Part shown: in pieces, positions 17,393 through 24,218 of the stretch
Position numbering within the stretch: position 1 is the stretch's first letter
Layout: every line of letters begins with the position of its first letter
Origin: Candidatus Competibacteraceae bacterium
GTDB taxonomy: Bacteria; Pseudomonadota; Gammaproteobacteria; Competibacterales; Competibacteraceae
Direction of reading: 5' to 3'
DNA length: 55,874 nucleotides
Assembly: GCA_016712625.1 (NCBI GenBank)
Contig: JADJQQ010000009.1
Span: 1-55,874, forward strand
Position numbers and translations under genes: made by a program
Notes under the pieces: model-generated
Told to the model about the DNA's origin: nothing
Database searches by the model: none
The model's input: only the letters and a program-made list of their open reading frames with translations

Positions 17393-17980
17393 GTGAATCA
17401 ATCCGATGAAATTGACGTGTTGCGTAAGCTTTGCGCGTCTTACGCTGAAACTTGCCGCACGGCGCAGGACGAGGTAAAGCTCGCCATCACTGCGTTATAT
17501 AGCGTGGGAGCCGCGCTTGATATGGTGGCGCGACAGGCTGAATATACGATGGCCCCGCGCGGAGTCCGTTTTATCGAACCTGCGCCCGAACCTGCGCCCG
17601 AACCTGCGCCCGAACCTGCGCCCGAACCTGCGCCCGAACCTGCGTCAACGGGTGTCGTAAAACGTGACGGGCTTATTGCCCTGCTGTCGCGTCTTGGTTG
17701 GGCGAAGTACGCCCAGACCTCCAACGGGGCTGACGTGTTTTGCCCCCAAGGGCGCGAAAAGGCCTATCGATCGAATGGTCTACCAGAGGGTGCGCGGCGT
17801 ATCTGGCTTTCTTACGAGGCCATCCGGTTTGAATATAGCGCCCGCCGTGAACAAACCCACAGTCGTTTGGAATGGCGGTATGGGAACAGTCTGTTATATT
17901 ATACGGTATCGACGTATGATATGATCGCCGAACGCGCAACGCGCTGGTTACGTGATGGGGCCGCCGATGAATCGCGATGA
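17393..17980 (+). CDS. Early protein with Glu-Pro-Ala-Pro repeat linker (195 aa)
   Basis: The GTG at 17393 has GGAGA seven bases upstream and starts a helical N-terminal domain (about residues 1-60). A linker of five EPAP units follows (about 61-83), encoded by a 12-bp tandem repeat of GAACCTGCGCCC (about 17575-17645). The C-terminal domain (about 88-190) begins RDGLIALLSRLGW and resembles the start of the next gene's product (NRDEIVLFLHENGF), with later aromatic stretches in the same order. The two may be tandem paralogues, one with an added N-terminal domain. The function is not recognised. The linker implies two independently moving domains. Confidence 0.7.
   Translation: MNQSDEIDVLRKLCASYAETCRTAQDEVKLAITALYSVGAALDMVARQAEYTMAPRGVRFIEPAPEPAPEPAPEPAPEPAPEPASTGVVKRDGLIALLSRLGWAKYAQTSNGADVFCPQGREKAYRSNGLPEGARRIWLSYEAIRFEYSARREQTHSRLEWRYGNSLLYYTVSTYDMIAERATRWLRDGAADESR
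17575..17645 (+). repeat. Five-fold 12-bp tandem repeat coding for EPAP units
   Basis: Tandem GAACCTGCGCCC units inside the 195-aa gene encode a rigid, extended Glu-Pro-Ala-Pro linker. Unit number is likely to vary by slippage between isolates. Confidence 0.85.
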
Positions 17981-18230
17981 AATTGTCCTGTTCCTACACG
18001 AAAACGGCTTTGCTGAACGCAAAACCGATCGTTGGTATCGGCGCGAGGATACCGTAAAACGCGGATGCACGCCCGCCGGTATCCTGCGCTTTCGGTTCTT
18101 GCCGAACGTCCTGCGTCTTGAAAAGTCAACGCGGGGCGAAAGTGGAACCGATATCCTGTCTTGGGTGCGCGTGTGGTCCTGCTACTACGCGTTCCTAATG
18201 CCCGAAAAGCTTTTGGCCCTGATGAAATAG
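17967..18230 (+). CDS. Early protein of unknown function (87 aa), possible paralogue of the preceding C-terminal domain
   Basis: I take the ATG at 17967, which overlaps the end of the 195-aa gene by 14 bases. The product opens NRDEIVLFLHENGFAERK and continues WYRR, matching the pattern of the C-terminal domain of the upstream protein; the remainder is basic and aromatic. No named family is recognised. Overlap with its neighbour suggests translational coupling. Confidence 0.65.
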   Translation: MNRDEIVLFLHENGFAERKTDRWYRREDTVKRGCTPAGILRFRFLPNVLRLEKSTRGESGTDILSWVRVWSCYYAFLMPEKLLALMK

Positions 18231-18242
18231 GAGAAAAACGCC

Positions 18243-18473
18243 ATGACGTTTCCCCTGATGACTCCGCAAGTGCGTTTTGCGTGCGTCTACGTCGCTCAGA
18301 AAGGCGCGAACGAGCGTGACGCTCGTATTAACGCGGCGACGGCAATTAAAGCCGCTGGCGACCCGGCAGGCGCGTTCCTGATCCGACCGTTCGATGATCG
18401 GCGCAATATGGTATTAACCGGCCCCGACGCGCTGCGCGAACTGGACAAGCCGAAACTGGAGGTTTTGGCGTAA
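18243..18473 (+). CDS. Early protein of unknown function (76 aa), paralogue of 18772-18957
   Basis: The C-terminal 33 residues are almost identical to those of the gene at 18772-18957: both contain RNMVLTG and end DALRELDKPKLEVLA, with conservative changes elsewhere. The N-terminal halves differ. The stop codon overlaps the next start as TAATG. A 76/61-aa pair flanking a zinc-finger-like gene suggests duplication of a two-gene unit. The family is not recognised. Confidence 0.7.
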   Translation: MTFPLMTPQVRFACVYVAQKGANERDARINAATAIKAAGDPAGAFLIRPFDDRRNMVLTGPDALRELDKPKLEVLA

Positions 18474-18775
18474 TGTTTCACGAACACCGTGTGACAACAC
18501 GAAAGGAGCATGTTTGTATCGGGTGCCAGTTTCGCTTTCCGCCAAAAGTTACGCTTTGGAAGAGAGCTTATGTGTTTGATGGAGGCTTCCATAGCGACTA
18601 TCTGTGCGAAATTTGTTATAAATTCTTACATAAAAATCGGCGCGATTTTTGTGATGGTTTTGAAGAAGGCGAACTGTTTTGGGAAGGCTGGCGGCATGAC
18701 GCAGACTTTATCTCCCAATGGTTGTCAAAAAATAAACCTTTGTCTGTCTTGAAAGGAAAGAAGGTAATTGCGTGA
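18473..18775 (+). CDS. Putative zinc-binding protein (100 aa)
   Basis: Two CxxC pairs are visible: CIGC (about residues 16-19) and CEIC (about 42-45), separated by a basic, aromatic stretch. This spacing is typical of a treble-clef or rubredoxin-like zinc site. The C-terminal half is acidic and aromatic-rich. The start overlaps the previous stop (TAATG), and the stop overlaps the following gene's start. DNA- or protein-binding is plausible; no named family is claimed. Confidence 0.65.
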   Translation: MFHEHRVTTRKEHVCIGCQFRFPPKVTLWKRAYVFDGGFHSDYLCEICYKFLHKNRRDFCDGFEEGELFWEGWRHDADFISQWLSKNKPLSVLKGKKVIA

Positions 18776-18957
18776 AATTCGTTTTATCAACGTTCATACC
18801 CGAGCTTGTTGAATATCGGGAACTCATCGAGGCCGATTCTCTGGAGGCGGCTGGCGCGTTCATGCTGCGTCCGCTGGACGACAAGCGAAATATGGTATTG
18901 ACAGGCGCGGACGCGTTGCGCGAACTGGATAAGCCGAAGCTGGAGGTTTTGGCGTGA
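18772..18957 (+). CDS. Early protein of unknown function (61 aa), paralogue of 18243-18473
   Basis: A 61-aa protein whose C-terminal half nearly repeats that of the gene at 18243 (shared RNMVLTG and DALRELDKPKLEVLA). The GTG start overlaps the preceding stop codon as GTGA, and its own stop overlaps the next ATG as TGATG, so it sits in a translationally coupled run of four genes. The N-terminal half is unrelated to that of its paralogue. Confidence 0.65.
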   Translation: MKFVLSTFIPELVEYRELIEADSLEAAGAFMLRPLDDKRNMVLTGADALRELDKPKLEVLA

Positions 18958-19352
18958 TGCTGACCGATACGCCCTACACAATTGAAGAAATACTCGATCT
19001 GTATTGCGCAGTACGTACGCATAGGGCTACAACTAGTGGGCGATTTACCAAGGTGTTACGCCTGATCGCTACGGTCTTCGCTGAAAGAGAGGCGCGGAGT
19101 ATAGCTGAACTGGAAAGTGAGCGCTTACGGACTGAAAATGCAGAATTACGCGATCGCCTTACTCCAAAACCGATTGAGACTGCGCCGACCGATGGTAGTC
19201 TGTTCATGACGTACTATTCGGACGGTGGGCAAGCGCTTAATCGAGTAAGACAATGGTTTTCAGATGGTGAAATACATTGGCACGCGCGGCCGGGGTGTTC
19301 GCCGACGCATTGGTCCTCGCTTCTCCCCAGTCCGTCGGAATTAACGCCGTGA
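18957..19352 (+). CDS. DUF551-like protein (131 aa)
   Basis: The C-terminal ~60 residues fit the DUF551 pattern: KPIETAPTDG opening, a central aromatic stretch, then THW followed by a LLPSP-type tail. DUF551 proteins are common in phage early and accessory regions, and their biochemical role is unknown. The N-terminal ~70 residues are predicted helical and partly coiled-coil (many Glu/Arg/Leu). The ATG at 18957 overlaps the preceding stop as TGATG. Confidence 0.7.
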   Translation: MLTDTPYTIEEILDLYCAVRTHRATTSGRFTKVLRLIATVFAEREARSIAELESERLRTENAELRDRLTPKPIETAPTDGSLFMTYYSDGGQALNRVRQWFSDGEIHWHARPGCSPTHWSSLLPSPSELTP

Positions 19353-19648
19353 AAAAGCGGCTGACGCCAGACGAGTCGCTCAAACGCCGGCTTGCGCAAG
19401 GGCGCAATGCCGCTTTGCGCGCCATCCGCCGCATGCGGTTTAAGCCCGCTTCCGACGGTGTTTGGTCGTGCCCGACAAACGCGCGCATTCGCGTCGTTCT
19501 TCGCGCATACTCCCTTCAAGTCTACACATGGCGCGCGGGTGAAGAACGGTGGCGCGTGTTCCGGCGCTGGCTGGTGCTTAGGTTCGCCGAACTAGACTTT
19601 TTTAAAGAGTTACGCATTGCGTTGGAGGATGCGAGAGATCGTTTGTAG
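19349..19648 (+). CDS. Basic protein of unknown function (99 aa)
   Basis: I use the GTG at 19349, which overlaps the preceding stop codon (GTGA). An upstream ATG exists but would overlap the previous gene by 76 bases. The product is strongly basic and helical (RLAQGRN, RAIRRMRF) and resembles nucleic-acid-binding proteins in composition only. Family not recognised. Confidence 0.6.
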   Translation: MKKRLTPDESLKRRLAQGRNAALRAIRRMRFKPASDGVWSCPTNARIRVVLRAYSLQVYTWRAGEERWRVFRRWLVLRFAELDFFKELRIALEDARDRL

Positions 19649-19703
19649 CGCCTGCTACGACGCCGGATTTAAAGACGGGCTACGAAAGGCTACCACGCTA
19701 TGA
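19629..19703 (+). CDS. Possible 24-aa CxxC peptide
   Basis: A short frame starting ATG at 19629, with GGAGG just upstream, encodes a peptide with one CSAC pair. Its stop overlaps the methyltransferase start as ATGA. The overlaps at both ends are typical of real genes in this operon, but the length is marginal and the spacing to the ribosome site is short. Confidence 0.3.
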   Translation: MREIVCSACYDAGFKDGLRKATTL

Positions 19704-20227
19704 ACCGTTCAAAACAACACGCGAACCGATCAGACGATTGGGTAACGCCCCGATACGTTCTGAAATATCTATACGGCGGTAATATGCCTGAACAAGACGT
19801 CTGCGCGGCAGACGCGCGCGTCGCGCGGGCGACGAACTTCATCACGCCTGAACGAGACGCCCTCAAATGCGAATGGGATTCGGGGTTCTGGTGCAACCCG
19901 CCGTTTTCAAAGGCTGAGGCGTTCATCAAACACGCCTACAACCAAGCGCCTGAGGTTTACGGCTTCATGCTACTGCCGGCGAGCGTTGGGACGGCGTGGT
20001 TTGCCTACTTGCTTGAACAGGTGGAACGCTTCGGCGACGCGATTCTATTCTGGCCCAAACGCATTCAGTTTCTTGACCCGGCGACGCTCAAGCCCTACGT
20101 CAATAAAGACGGCAAGCGGTCGGGAAATACAGGCGGAACGGTCATCGTTGCGATAAACCCAAGCGAACACCCGTATCCGCCGCCGAAAGGTTTTGTTTAC
20201 TTACGCGACGGCTCTTGCCCGTATTGA
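19700..20227 (+). CDS. Phage DNA N6-adenine methyltransferase (Dam-like)
   Basis: This 175-aa protein fits the phage Dam family (Pfam DNA_N-6-adenine methyltransferase type): a short N-terminal WVTPRYV segment, an acidic DVCAADA loop (D33) for S-adenosylmethionine, the catalytic NPPF motif (N66-F69) and a C-terminal segment with GTVIVAINP. It transfers a methyl group to adenine N6 in a short DNA site; GATC is the usual target in this family, but specificity cannot be read here. It has no partner nuclease nearby, so it probably protects phage DNA from host restriction or marks it for replication or packaging control. The start overlaps the preceding small frame as ATGA. Confidence 0.88.
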   Translation: MNRSKQHANRSDDWVTPRYVLKYLYGGNMPEQDVCAADARVARATNFITPERDALKCEWDSGFWCNPPFSKAEAFIKHAYNQAPEVYGFMLLPASVGTAWFAYLLEQVERFGDAILFWPKRIQFLDPATLKPYVNKDGKRSGNTGGTVIVAINPSEHPYPPPKGFVYLRDGSCPY

Positions 20228-20240
20228 AAGGATCAAAGCA

Positions 20241-20396
20241 ATGGCAAACCCTGAATACCCGCTATCCGCCCACGAAGCGCGTATCGCCTTGATGCGTGAG
20301 GGGGTATATGTGAAAGAAAATGGGTGGACCCTTGGGGAATTGATGGAAGCTGACTTTGCTCTACGTATGGGCGCGAAGGTTACGATTCTCAAATGA
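20241..20396 (+). CDS. Early protein of unknown function (51 aa)
   Basis: The ATG at 20241 has AAAGG upstream. A longer frame beginning at 20193 overlaps the methyltransferase and lacks a ribosome site. The 51-aa product contains a heptad-like segment and GWTLGELMEADFALRMGA, which resembles a small helical DNA-binding fold but is too short to classify. Its stop overlaps the next start (ATGA). Confidence 0.6.
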   Translation: MANPEYPLSAHEARIALMREGVYVKENGWTLGELMEADFALRMGAKVTILK

Positions 20397-20746
20397 TCCT
20401 TCGTACTTGCTCGCGGTTGCCGAACCTCTGCGTTCCCTACTTGATTATGGCTTCGTATTTGTATTATATTATGGATGAAGCCCCGCCGCTTGAGGACTAC
20501 GCGTTCGACCGACTATGCCGCATCGCCGCGCGGAACTGGTCGCGCATCCAGCACCCGCACAAACGGTTGATCAAACGGGCTTGGCTGGACGCGGGAAGCC
20601 TCTATCAACTACGGCCCAAAGACTATCCGCTACGCGTTCGCGCCGCGGCGATGGCGTGGCTAGACCTCTATCAGTCGCCAATCGGGCGACAGCTTGAACG
20701 TATTAGATTAGCATTGGAGTCTCTTGTTAATGCCAGAAACTTTTGA
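20393..20746 (+). CDS. DNA ligase LigA-related protein (117 aa or shorter)
   Basis: From about residue 21 the protein reads SYLYYIMDEAPPLEDYAFDRL and then HPHKRLI. This follows the pattern of the NAD-binding domain Ia of bacterial ligase LigA (YY-D-P--D-EYD-L and a later HP). Phages carry short stand-alone LigA-related proteins of this kind; there is no adenylation domain here, so it is not a ligase by itself. Start sites at 20393 (ATGA overlap with the preceding stop) and 20450 are both possible; the second begins just before the recognisable domain. The remaining C-terminal part is helical and basic. Confidence 0.6.
   Translation: MILRTCSRLPNLCVPYLIMASYLYYIMDEAPPLEDYAFDRLCRIAARNWSRIQHPHKRLIKRAWLDAGSLYQLRPKDYPLRVRAAAMAWLDLYQSPIGRQLERIRLALESLVNARNF
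20441..20470 (+). promoter_or_regulatory. Possible internal sigma70-like promoter
   Basis: TTGATT (20441-20446) and TATATT (20465-20470) are spaced by 18 bases, followed by ATGG as at the two other early candidates. It lies inside the LigA-related gene, where TATTATATTATG also encodes a conserved YYIM, so it may be coincidental. Confidence 0.3.
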
Positions 20747-20963
20747 CGATCTTGAAATATATTTTGACGCGGAGGGCGAAGCGCAATTCGTGACGCCTCC
20801 GCCTACGCGGTGCCATACGATTGACGTCGGCCTCATAATCGCCGACTATATCGACACGGTACTATCCCCGATTGACGATAAGGCGGAGTATTTCGCCGAG
20901 ACGATCAAGACGATCCGTTTCCTCGCGGCACTGGACTGGAGCCGGTATGCGAAAAATACGTAG
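20730..20963 (+). CDS. Acidic early protein of unknown function (77 aa)
   Basis: The ATG at 20730 has GGAG ten bases upstream; a TTG six bases earlier is less likely. The 77-aa product is acidic (many Asp/Glu) and probably helical in its second half. It overlaps the preceding gene by 17 bases and the following small membrane frame by 17 bases. Family not recognised; small acidic early proteins in phages are sometimes DNA mimics or inhibitors of host enzymes, but no such claim can be made from sequence alone. Confidence 0.6.
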   Translation: MPETFDDLEIYFDAEGEAQFVTPPPTRCHTIDVGLIIADYIDTVLSPIDDKAEYFAETIKTIRFLAALDWSRYAKNT

Positions 20964-21087
20964 TACGACGCTGCGTCGCGAGATGTTAGGGCCAAACCCG
21001 ATCGCTTGGTTGACAGCCTTTTTTGTATCCGTTATATTATGGGCACTCTTGATCTTAACATGTCTAACTATCTCTATCTATTTTTGA
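20947..21087 (+). CDS. Small membrane protein (46 aa)
   Basis: A frame starting at ATG 20947, with GGAG six bases upstream, encodes a basic N-terminus (MRKIRSTTLRR), a long hydrophobic span (about residues 19-43) and a short tail. The topology is that of a small inner-membrane protein with a cytoplasmic N-terminus. It overlaps the preceding gene by 17 bases. The strong promoter-like sequence at 21010 lies inside it. Confidence 0.5.
   Translation: MRKIRSTTLRREMLGPNPIAWLTAFFVSVILWALLILTCLTISIYF
21010..21038 (+). promoter_or_regulatory. Consensus sigma70-like promoter
   Basis: A perfect -35 TTGACA (21010-21015), a 17-base spacer and TATATT (21033-21038), followed by ATGGG. It is the best sigma70 match seen in the window. 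It lies 55 bases before a strong terminator at 21091-21124. Confidence 0.55.
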
Positions 21088-21124
21088 GTCAACGGGCGTG
21101 ATCAGCGTCATGCCCGTTTTTCTT
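21045..21124 (+). ncRNA. Candidate small RNA between consensus promoter and terminator
   Basis: Transcription from the promoter at 21010-21038 would begin near 21045. The terminator ends at 21124, so a transcript of about 80 nt is predicted. It has a mostly unstructured A/U-rich 5' part and the terminator hairpin at its 3' end, the layout of many bacterial regulatory RNAs. Alternatively, the promoter reads through to the replication genes with partial termination. Confidence 0.3.
21091..21124 (+). terminator. Rho-independent terminator before the replication genes
   Basis: A 10-bp stem ACGGGCGTGA/TCATGCCCGT (one G-U pair, plus one extra A-T pair outside) with a six-base loop is followed by TTTTCTTT. 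It separates the small early genes from the gene at 21138. Confidence 0.8.
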
Positions 21125-21137
21125 TCCGCGAGGGTTT

Positions 21138-21353
21138 ATGAGTAATCTACAACGTCGCCGACGCTCTGACGTCTGGTCTCCCACGCTCCCGGCCAGCAAA
21201 GCCGGGACGATCTACGCGCCCGCGTGCTTTTTTACCCTGTGGACGCGATCGGATGAGGCGTTAAAACGGGAGATAAATCGCCTTCTTCTCGAGATGACGA
21301 CGAAGGCCGCATCTAAAGCGCGCGTACAGGAGATGACCGCCGATGACCTCTGA
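21138..21353 (+). CDS. Early protein of unknown function (71 aa)
   Basis: A small protein with a basic N-terminus (QRRRRS, residues 5-10), a central hydrophobic stretch and a helical C-terminal half. The GAGGG ribosome site is close to the ATG. It overlaps the following DUF6378-like gene by 11 bases. It is the first gene after the terminator at 21091. Family not recognised. Confidence 0.65.
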   Translation: MSNLQRRRRSDVWSPTLPASKAGTIYAPACFFTLWTRSDEALKREINRLLLEMTTKAASKARVQEMTADDL

Positions 21354-21813
21354 TTACGATAAGACTACTGAACGTGTAGCCCAGCACGCTAAGCTTTCCG
21401 CCGAGTATCGTCAGGGTCTATGCGCCGGTGGGTTAGGGTATATCCCGCCGCAGGCGAACGCCGAAGAGACTATGCGCTTAGCGTATGCCGCCGAGGAATG
21501 CGCTAACGCTACGCCGCGCGCGGTGCGCGCGGTGCGCGAAGCGATTCTTCTTGAAGCCGCACGGTTGACGCTGGGGTCTCGTAACCAAGAACACGGCGAT
21601 CCTCTTCCAAATATGGAACTTCTCGCCTACTTCTCCGCGCCAATCCTTTCAGCGAATGTCCTCCCGGATGGCGTTCGTGGCGCGCTGCTAATGCTTGTCG
21701 CCAAGCTGGCGCGCGGACTTTATAACCCCCACCTTCGCGATACGTGGATCGATCTGGCCGCCTACGCTGCAATCGCTGGCGAATGCGCCGAAGCCGTGCG
21801 CCCGCGCGAATAA
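21343..21813 (+). CDS. DUF6378-like protein (156 aa)
   Basis: From about residue 66 the protein follows the DUF6378 pattern found in many phages: LLEAARLT, then a GDP, a hydrophobic helix, MLVAKLAR, a short NPHLRDTWIDLAAYAAIAGE-type segment. This helical domain shows similarity in style to MazG-like or all-alpha NTP-pyrophosphatase folds, but the function is not established. The N-terminal ~60 residues are specific to this phage. GGAG lies eight bases ahead of the ATG. Confidence 0.75.
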   Translation: MTSDYDKTTERVAQHAKLSAEYRQGLCAGGLGYIPPQANAEETMRLAYAAEECANATPRAVRAVREAILLEAARLTLGSRNQEHGDPLPNMELLAYFSAPILSANVLPDGVRGALLMLVAKLARGLYNPHLRDTWIDLAAYAAIAGECAEAVRPRE

Positions 21814-21857
21814 CCTGATACACTACCCTTTCTACGCTTCAACCGGATAGATAGAGC
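21814..21857 (+). other. Degenerate relative of the C-rich spacer elements
   Basis: CCCTTTCTACGC followed by CCGGATAG resembles the left part and right flank of element D (16995) without the closing stem arm. It separates the early accessory genes from the primase-helicase gene. Confidence 0.3.
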
Positions 21858-24218
21858 ATGGAACCGCACAAATTAGCGCGGCATTTTCACGCGCTTGGGC
21901 TTCTCACGTTCCCCGTTCGTTGGGAGCCGAATAAAGTCGGCAAGTACACGAAACGCCCGGCGATGAAGTGGGCGGAAACGCCGTTGCCTGCGCGTCCGCA
22001 GCACTGGAAAGACTATGGCGTACGGCTCGACCGGCGCTACCTCGTGATCGACGTTGACGTGAAGAATGGGAAGACGGGCGCCGAATCCTTCCTCGCCATG
22101 CGCGCCCTGCTGACGGACGAAGAACGCGCCGTTATCGACAATATCAATACGCGGCTCATCTGCGCGACGCAGACGGGCGGAAAACACCATTGGTTCCGTC
22201 TACCGGAAGGGATGCGCGTTCGGTATTCACTACCCGAGTTTAAAGACGTTGAGTTCCTCTCTGAAGGCCACTACGTCGTCGGCCCCGGTACGCATTTCGC
22301 CGGCCAAGCGCCATACGCAATCCTTTCCGGGGCGATCGATGATGACTGGATCCCCGAACTCCCCCGGACGTGGCAGATTCTTCTTGAAATGCGGGAAACC
22401 GAATGGCGCGCGGAGCCGGCGGACTACACGAACTCCGAAACCGCGTTGCGCCAATTCCGCGAGTATTGCCAAACCTGCCCGCCAGCGGTCCAGCACTCTG
22501 GGCGCAATAACGCCATGTATCGCGTCGCGCTTCAGGCCCGCGACTTGGGCGTTGACCCGGAACACACGTTCCGTATCATGCTCAAATATTTCAACCCCCG
22601 GTGTCAGCCTCCGTATGACGAAGGAACGCTGGATACCGTCATCCAGAACGCGCACAAATACGGCAAAGCGACCGTCGGCGCGCAGGATTATTCGCATCTG
22701 ATCCAAGCGATGACCGACAGCGCGCGCGAAGCGCTGGATCAATCCGTCGCCCACGAGGGTTATTCTTGGCGATTCACGCGCACGGGCGCCCTGGCCGAGA
22801 ACGACGAGAACAACACGATATGCTTTCTCGTCGCCCCCAGTCGCCGCGACTTCCGAAACGAGCTTTGGGGGCTCTTCCGCTTCAACGCGTTTACGAACGC
22901 GGTCGAATACGCCGTGGCTCCCCCGTGGTTCCTTCCAGAACACGCGGACGCGGGTACTCAGAGGGTGCAAGTCCCGACGACGATCGACGACGCCGAGGTG
23001 GGCGCGCTACGGCACTATTTGTTTCAAAAGTACGAATACACGGTCGAACGGCCTGTCTTGTACAACGCAATCGACTTCGTAGCGCGACAAAGCACGTATC
23101 ACCCTATCCGAACGTGGCTCAAGGGGCTTGAATGGGACGGCGTACCACGGCTAGATACGTGGCTATCCGTATATTGCGAGACGCCCGATAGTCAATATGC
23201 CCGCTACGTCGGCTCGTTTACGCTCATGGGGGCGGTCGCCCGGATTCTGGAGCCGGGTTGCAAGCAAGACTACACGATGATTTTAGAGGGCGATCAGGGC
23301 GGCGGGAAGTCGAAGGTCGGGGAGATCCTCGCCGTGCGCCCGGAATGGCACGCCGTCATCCCGCCGGATATCGACAAAGACACGCGCCAAGTCTTGAGCC
23401 GCAAGTGGATCGTCGAATTCGCGGAGATCGACCAGCTCAGCCGCCACGCCGCCTCCGCCGTCAAAGCGTTTATGGCGACGCCGGTTGACACGTATCGACC
23501 GCCGTACGGGCGCGCGCCGATCAGCATCCCCCGGCAGTCCGTTTTCATCGGAACGGTGAACCCGAACGCCTCTGGGCAGTACCTGACGGATGAGACGGGC
23601 GGGCGACGCTACTGGCCCGTGGCGACGGGGTATATCGACGAGTATGGTTTGCGGGAAGCGGTTCCGCAGCTTTACGCCGAAGCGCTCGTGCGGCACATGA
23701 AAGGCGAACTGCGGTACGTCACGGCGGACACGGCGCGCATGTTCGATGAAGAGGTACGCAAGCGGTACGCGGAGGATCCACTTGTTGTAAAACTCCGCGA
23801 ATGGCAGGAAAAAACGCACGCCCCATCGGCAAAACTCGCGTGGTTAGCCACAAACATCGGCGGAATACCGGCGGAATGGTACAACCGACGTGAGCGTAAC
23901 CGGCTTGTCGCGGCGATCAGCTATCTCGGCTGGCGTATCGGAGGGCGCTCGCGCGACGTCGTTTACCCGGCGAACAACACCGCATGGAAAATGATCGATC
24001 GCCTCGCAACGCTCGTCCCTGCGTACCAATCGGCGCTTATCAAGTCAAAACGTTTAACCTATACCGGCATCGCGCAACGCTGGAATATGGGGCCGTTGTC
24101 GCAGGCGCAGAAACGGTCTATTCGGTGCATTCTGGAAAAACTGCCGGGGGTTGACGTTGACCGGGCGAACATGCGCGAAGTGACGTTTATCTTTCGCCCG
24201 ATGGGATTTGAGCTATGA
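21858..24218 (+). CDS. Primase-polymerase/VapE-type helicase
   Basis: This 786-aa fusion carries an N-terminal primase-polymerase domain (about residues 1-170; motifs LVIDVDVKNG and GGKHHWFR) and a C-terminal VapE/VirE-family superfamily 3-like helicase (about 375-620). The helicase part begins WDGVPRLDTWL and has Walker A GDQGGGKS (about 478-485), a downstream acidic EFAEIDQL, and ETGGRRYWPV, the signature end of the VirE domain. It would synthesise primers and unwind DNA at the replication fork, coupled to the family A polymerase encoded downstream. The stop overlaps the SNF2 gene start as ATGA. Length and domain order match phage members of the family. Confidence 0.9.
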   Translation: MEPHKLARHFHALGLLTFPVRWEPNKVGKYTKRPAMKWAETPLPARPQHWKDYGVRLDRRYLVIDVDVKNGKTGAESFLAMRALLTDEERAVIDNINTRLICATQTGGKHHWFRLPEGMRVRYSLPEFKDVEFLSEGHYVVGPGTHFAGQAPYAILSGAIDDDWIPELPRTWQILLEMRETEWRAEPADYTNSETALRQFREYCQTCPPAVQHSGRNNAMYRVALQARDLGVDPEHTFRIMLKYFNPRCQPPYDEGTLDTVIQNAHKYGKATVGAQDYSHLIQAMTDSAREALDQSVAHEGYSWRFTRTGALAENDENNTICFLVAPSRRDFRNELWGLFRFNAFTNAVEYAVAPPWFLPEHADAGTQRVQVPTTIDDAEVGALRHYLFQKYEYTVERPVLYNAIDFVARQSTYHPIRTWLKGLEWDGVPRLDTWLSVYCETPDSQYARYVGSFTLMGAVARILEPGCKQDYTMILEGDQGGGKSKVGEILAVRPEWHAVIPPDIDKDTRQVLSRKWIVEFAEIDQLSRHAASAVKAFMATPVDTYRPPYGRAPISIPRQSVFIGTVNPNASGQYLTDETGGRRYWPVATGYIDEYGLREAVPQLYAEALVRHMKGELRYVTADTARMFDEEVRKRYAEDPLVVKLREWQEKTHAPSAKLAWLATNIGGIPAEWYNRRERNRLVAAISYLGWRIGGRSRDVVYPANNTAWKMIDRLATLVPAYQSALIKSKRLTYTGIAQRWNMGPLSQAQKRSIRCILEKLPGVDVDRANMREVTFIFRPMGFEL

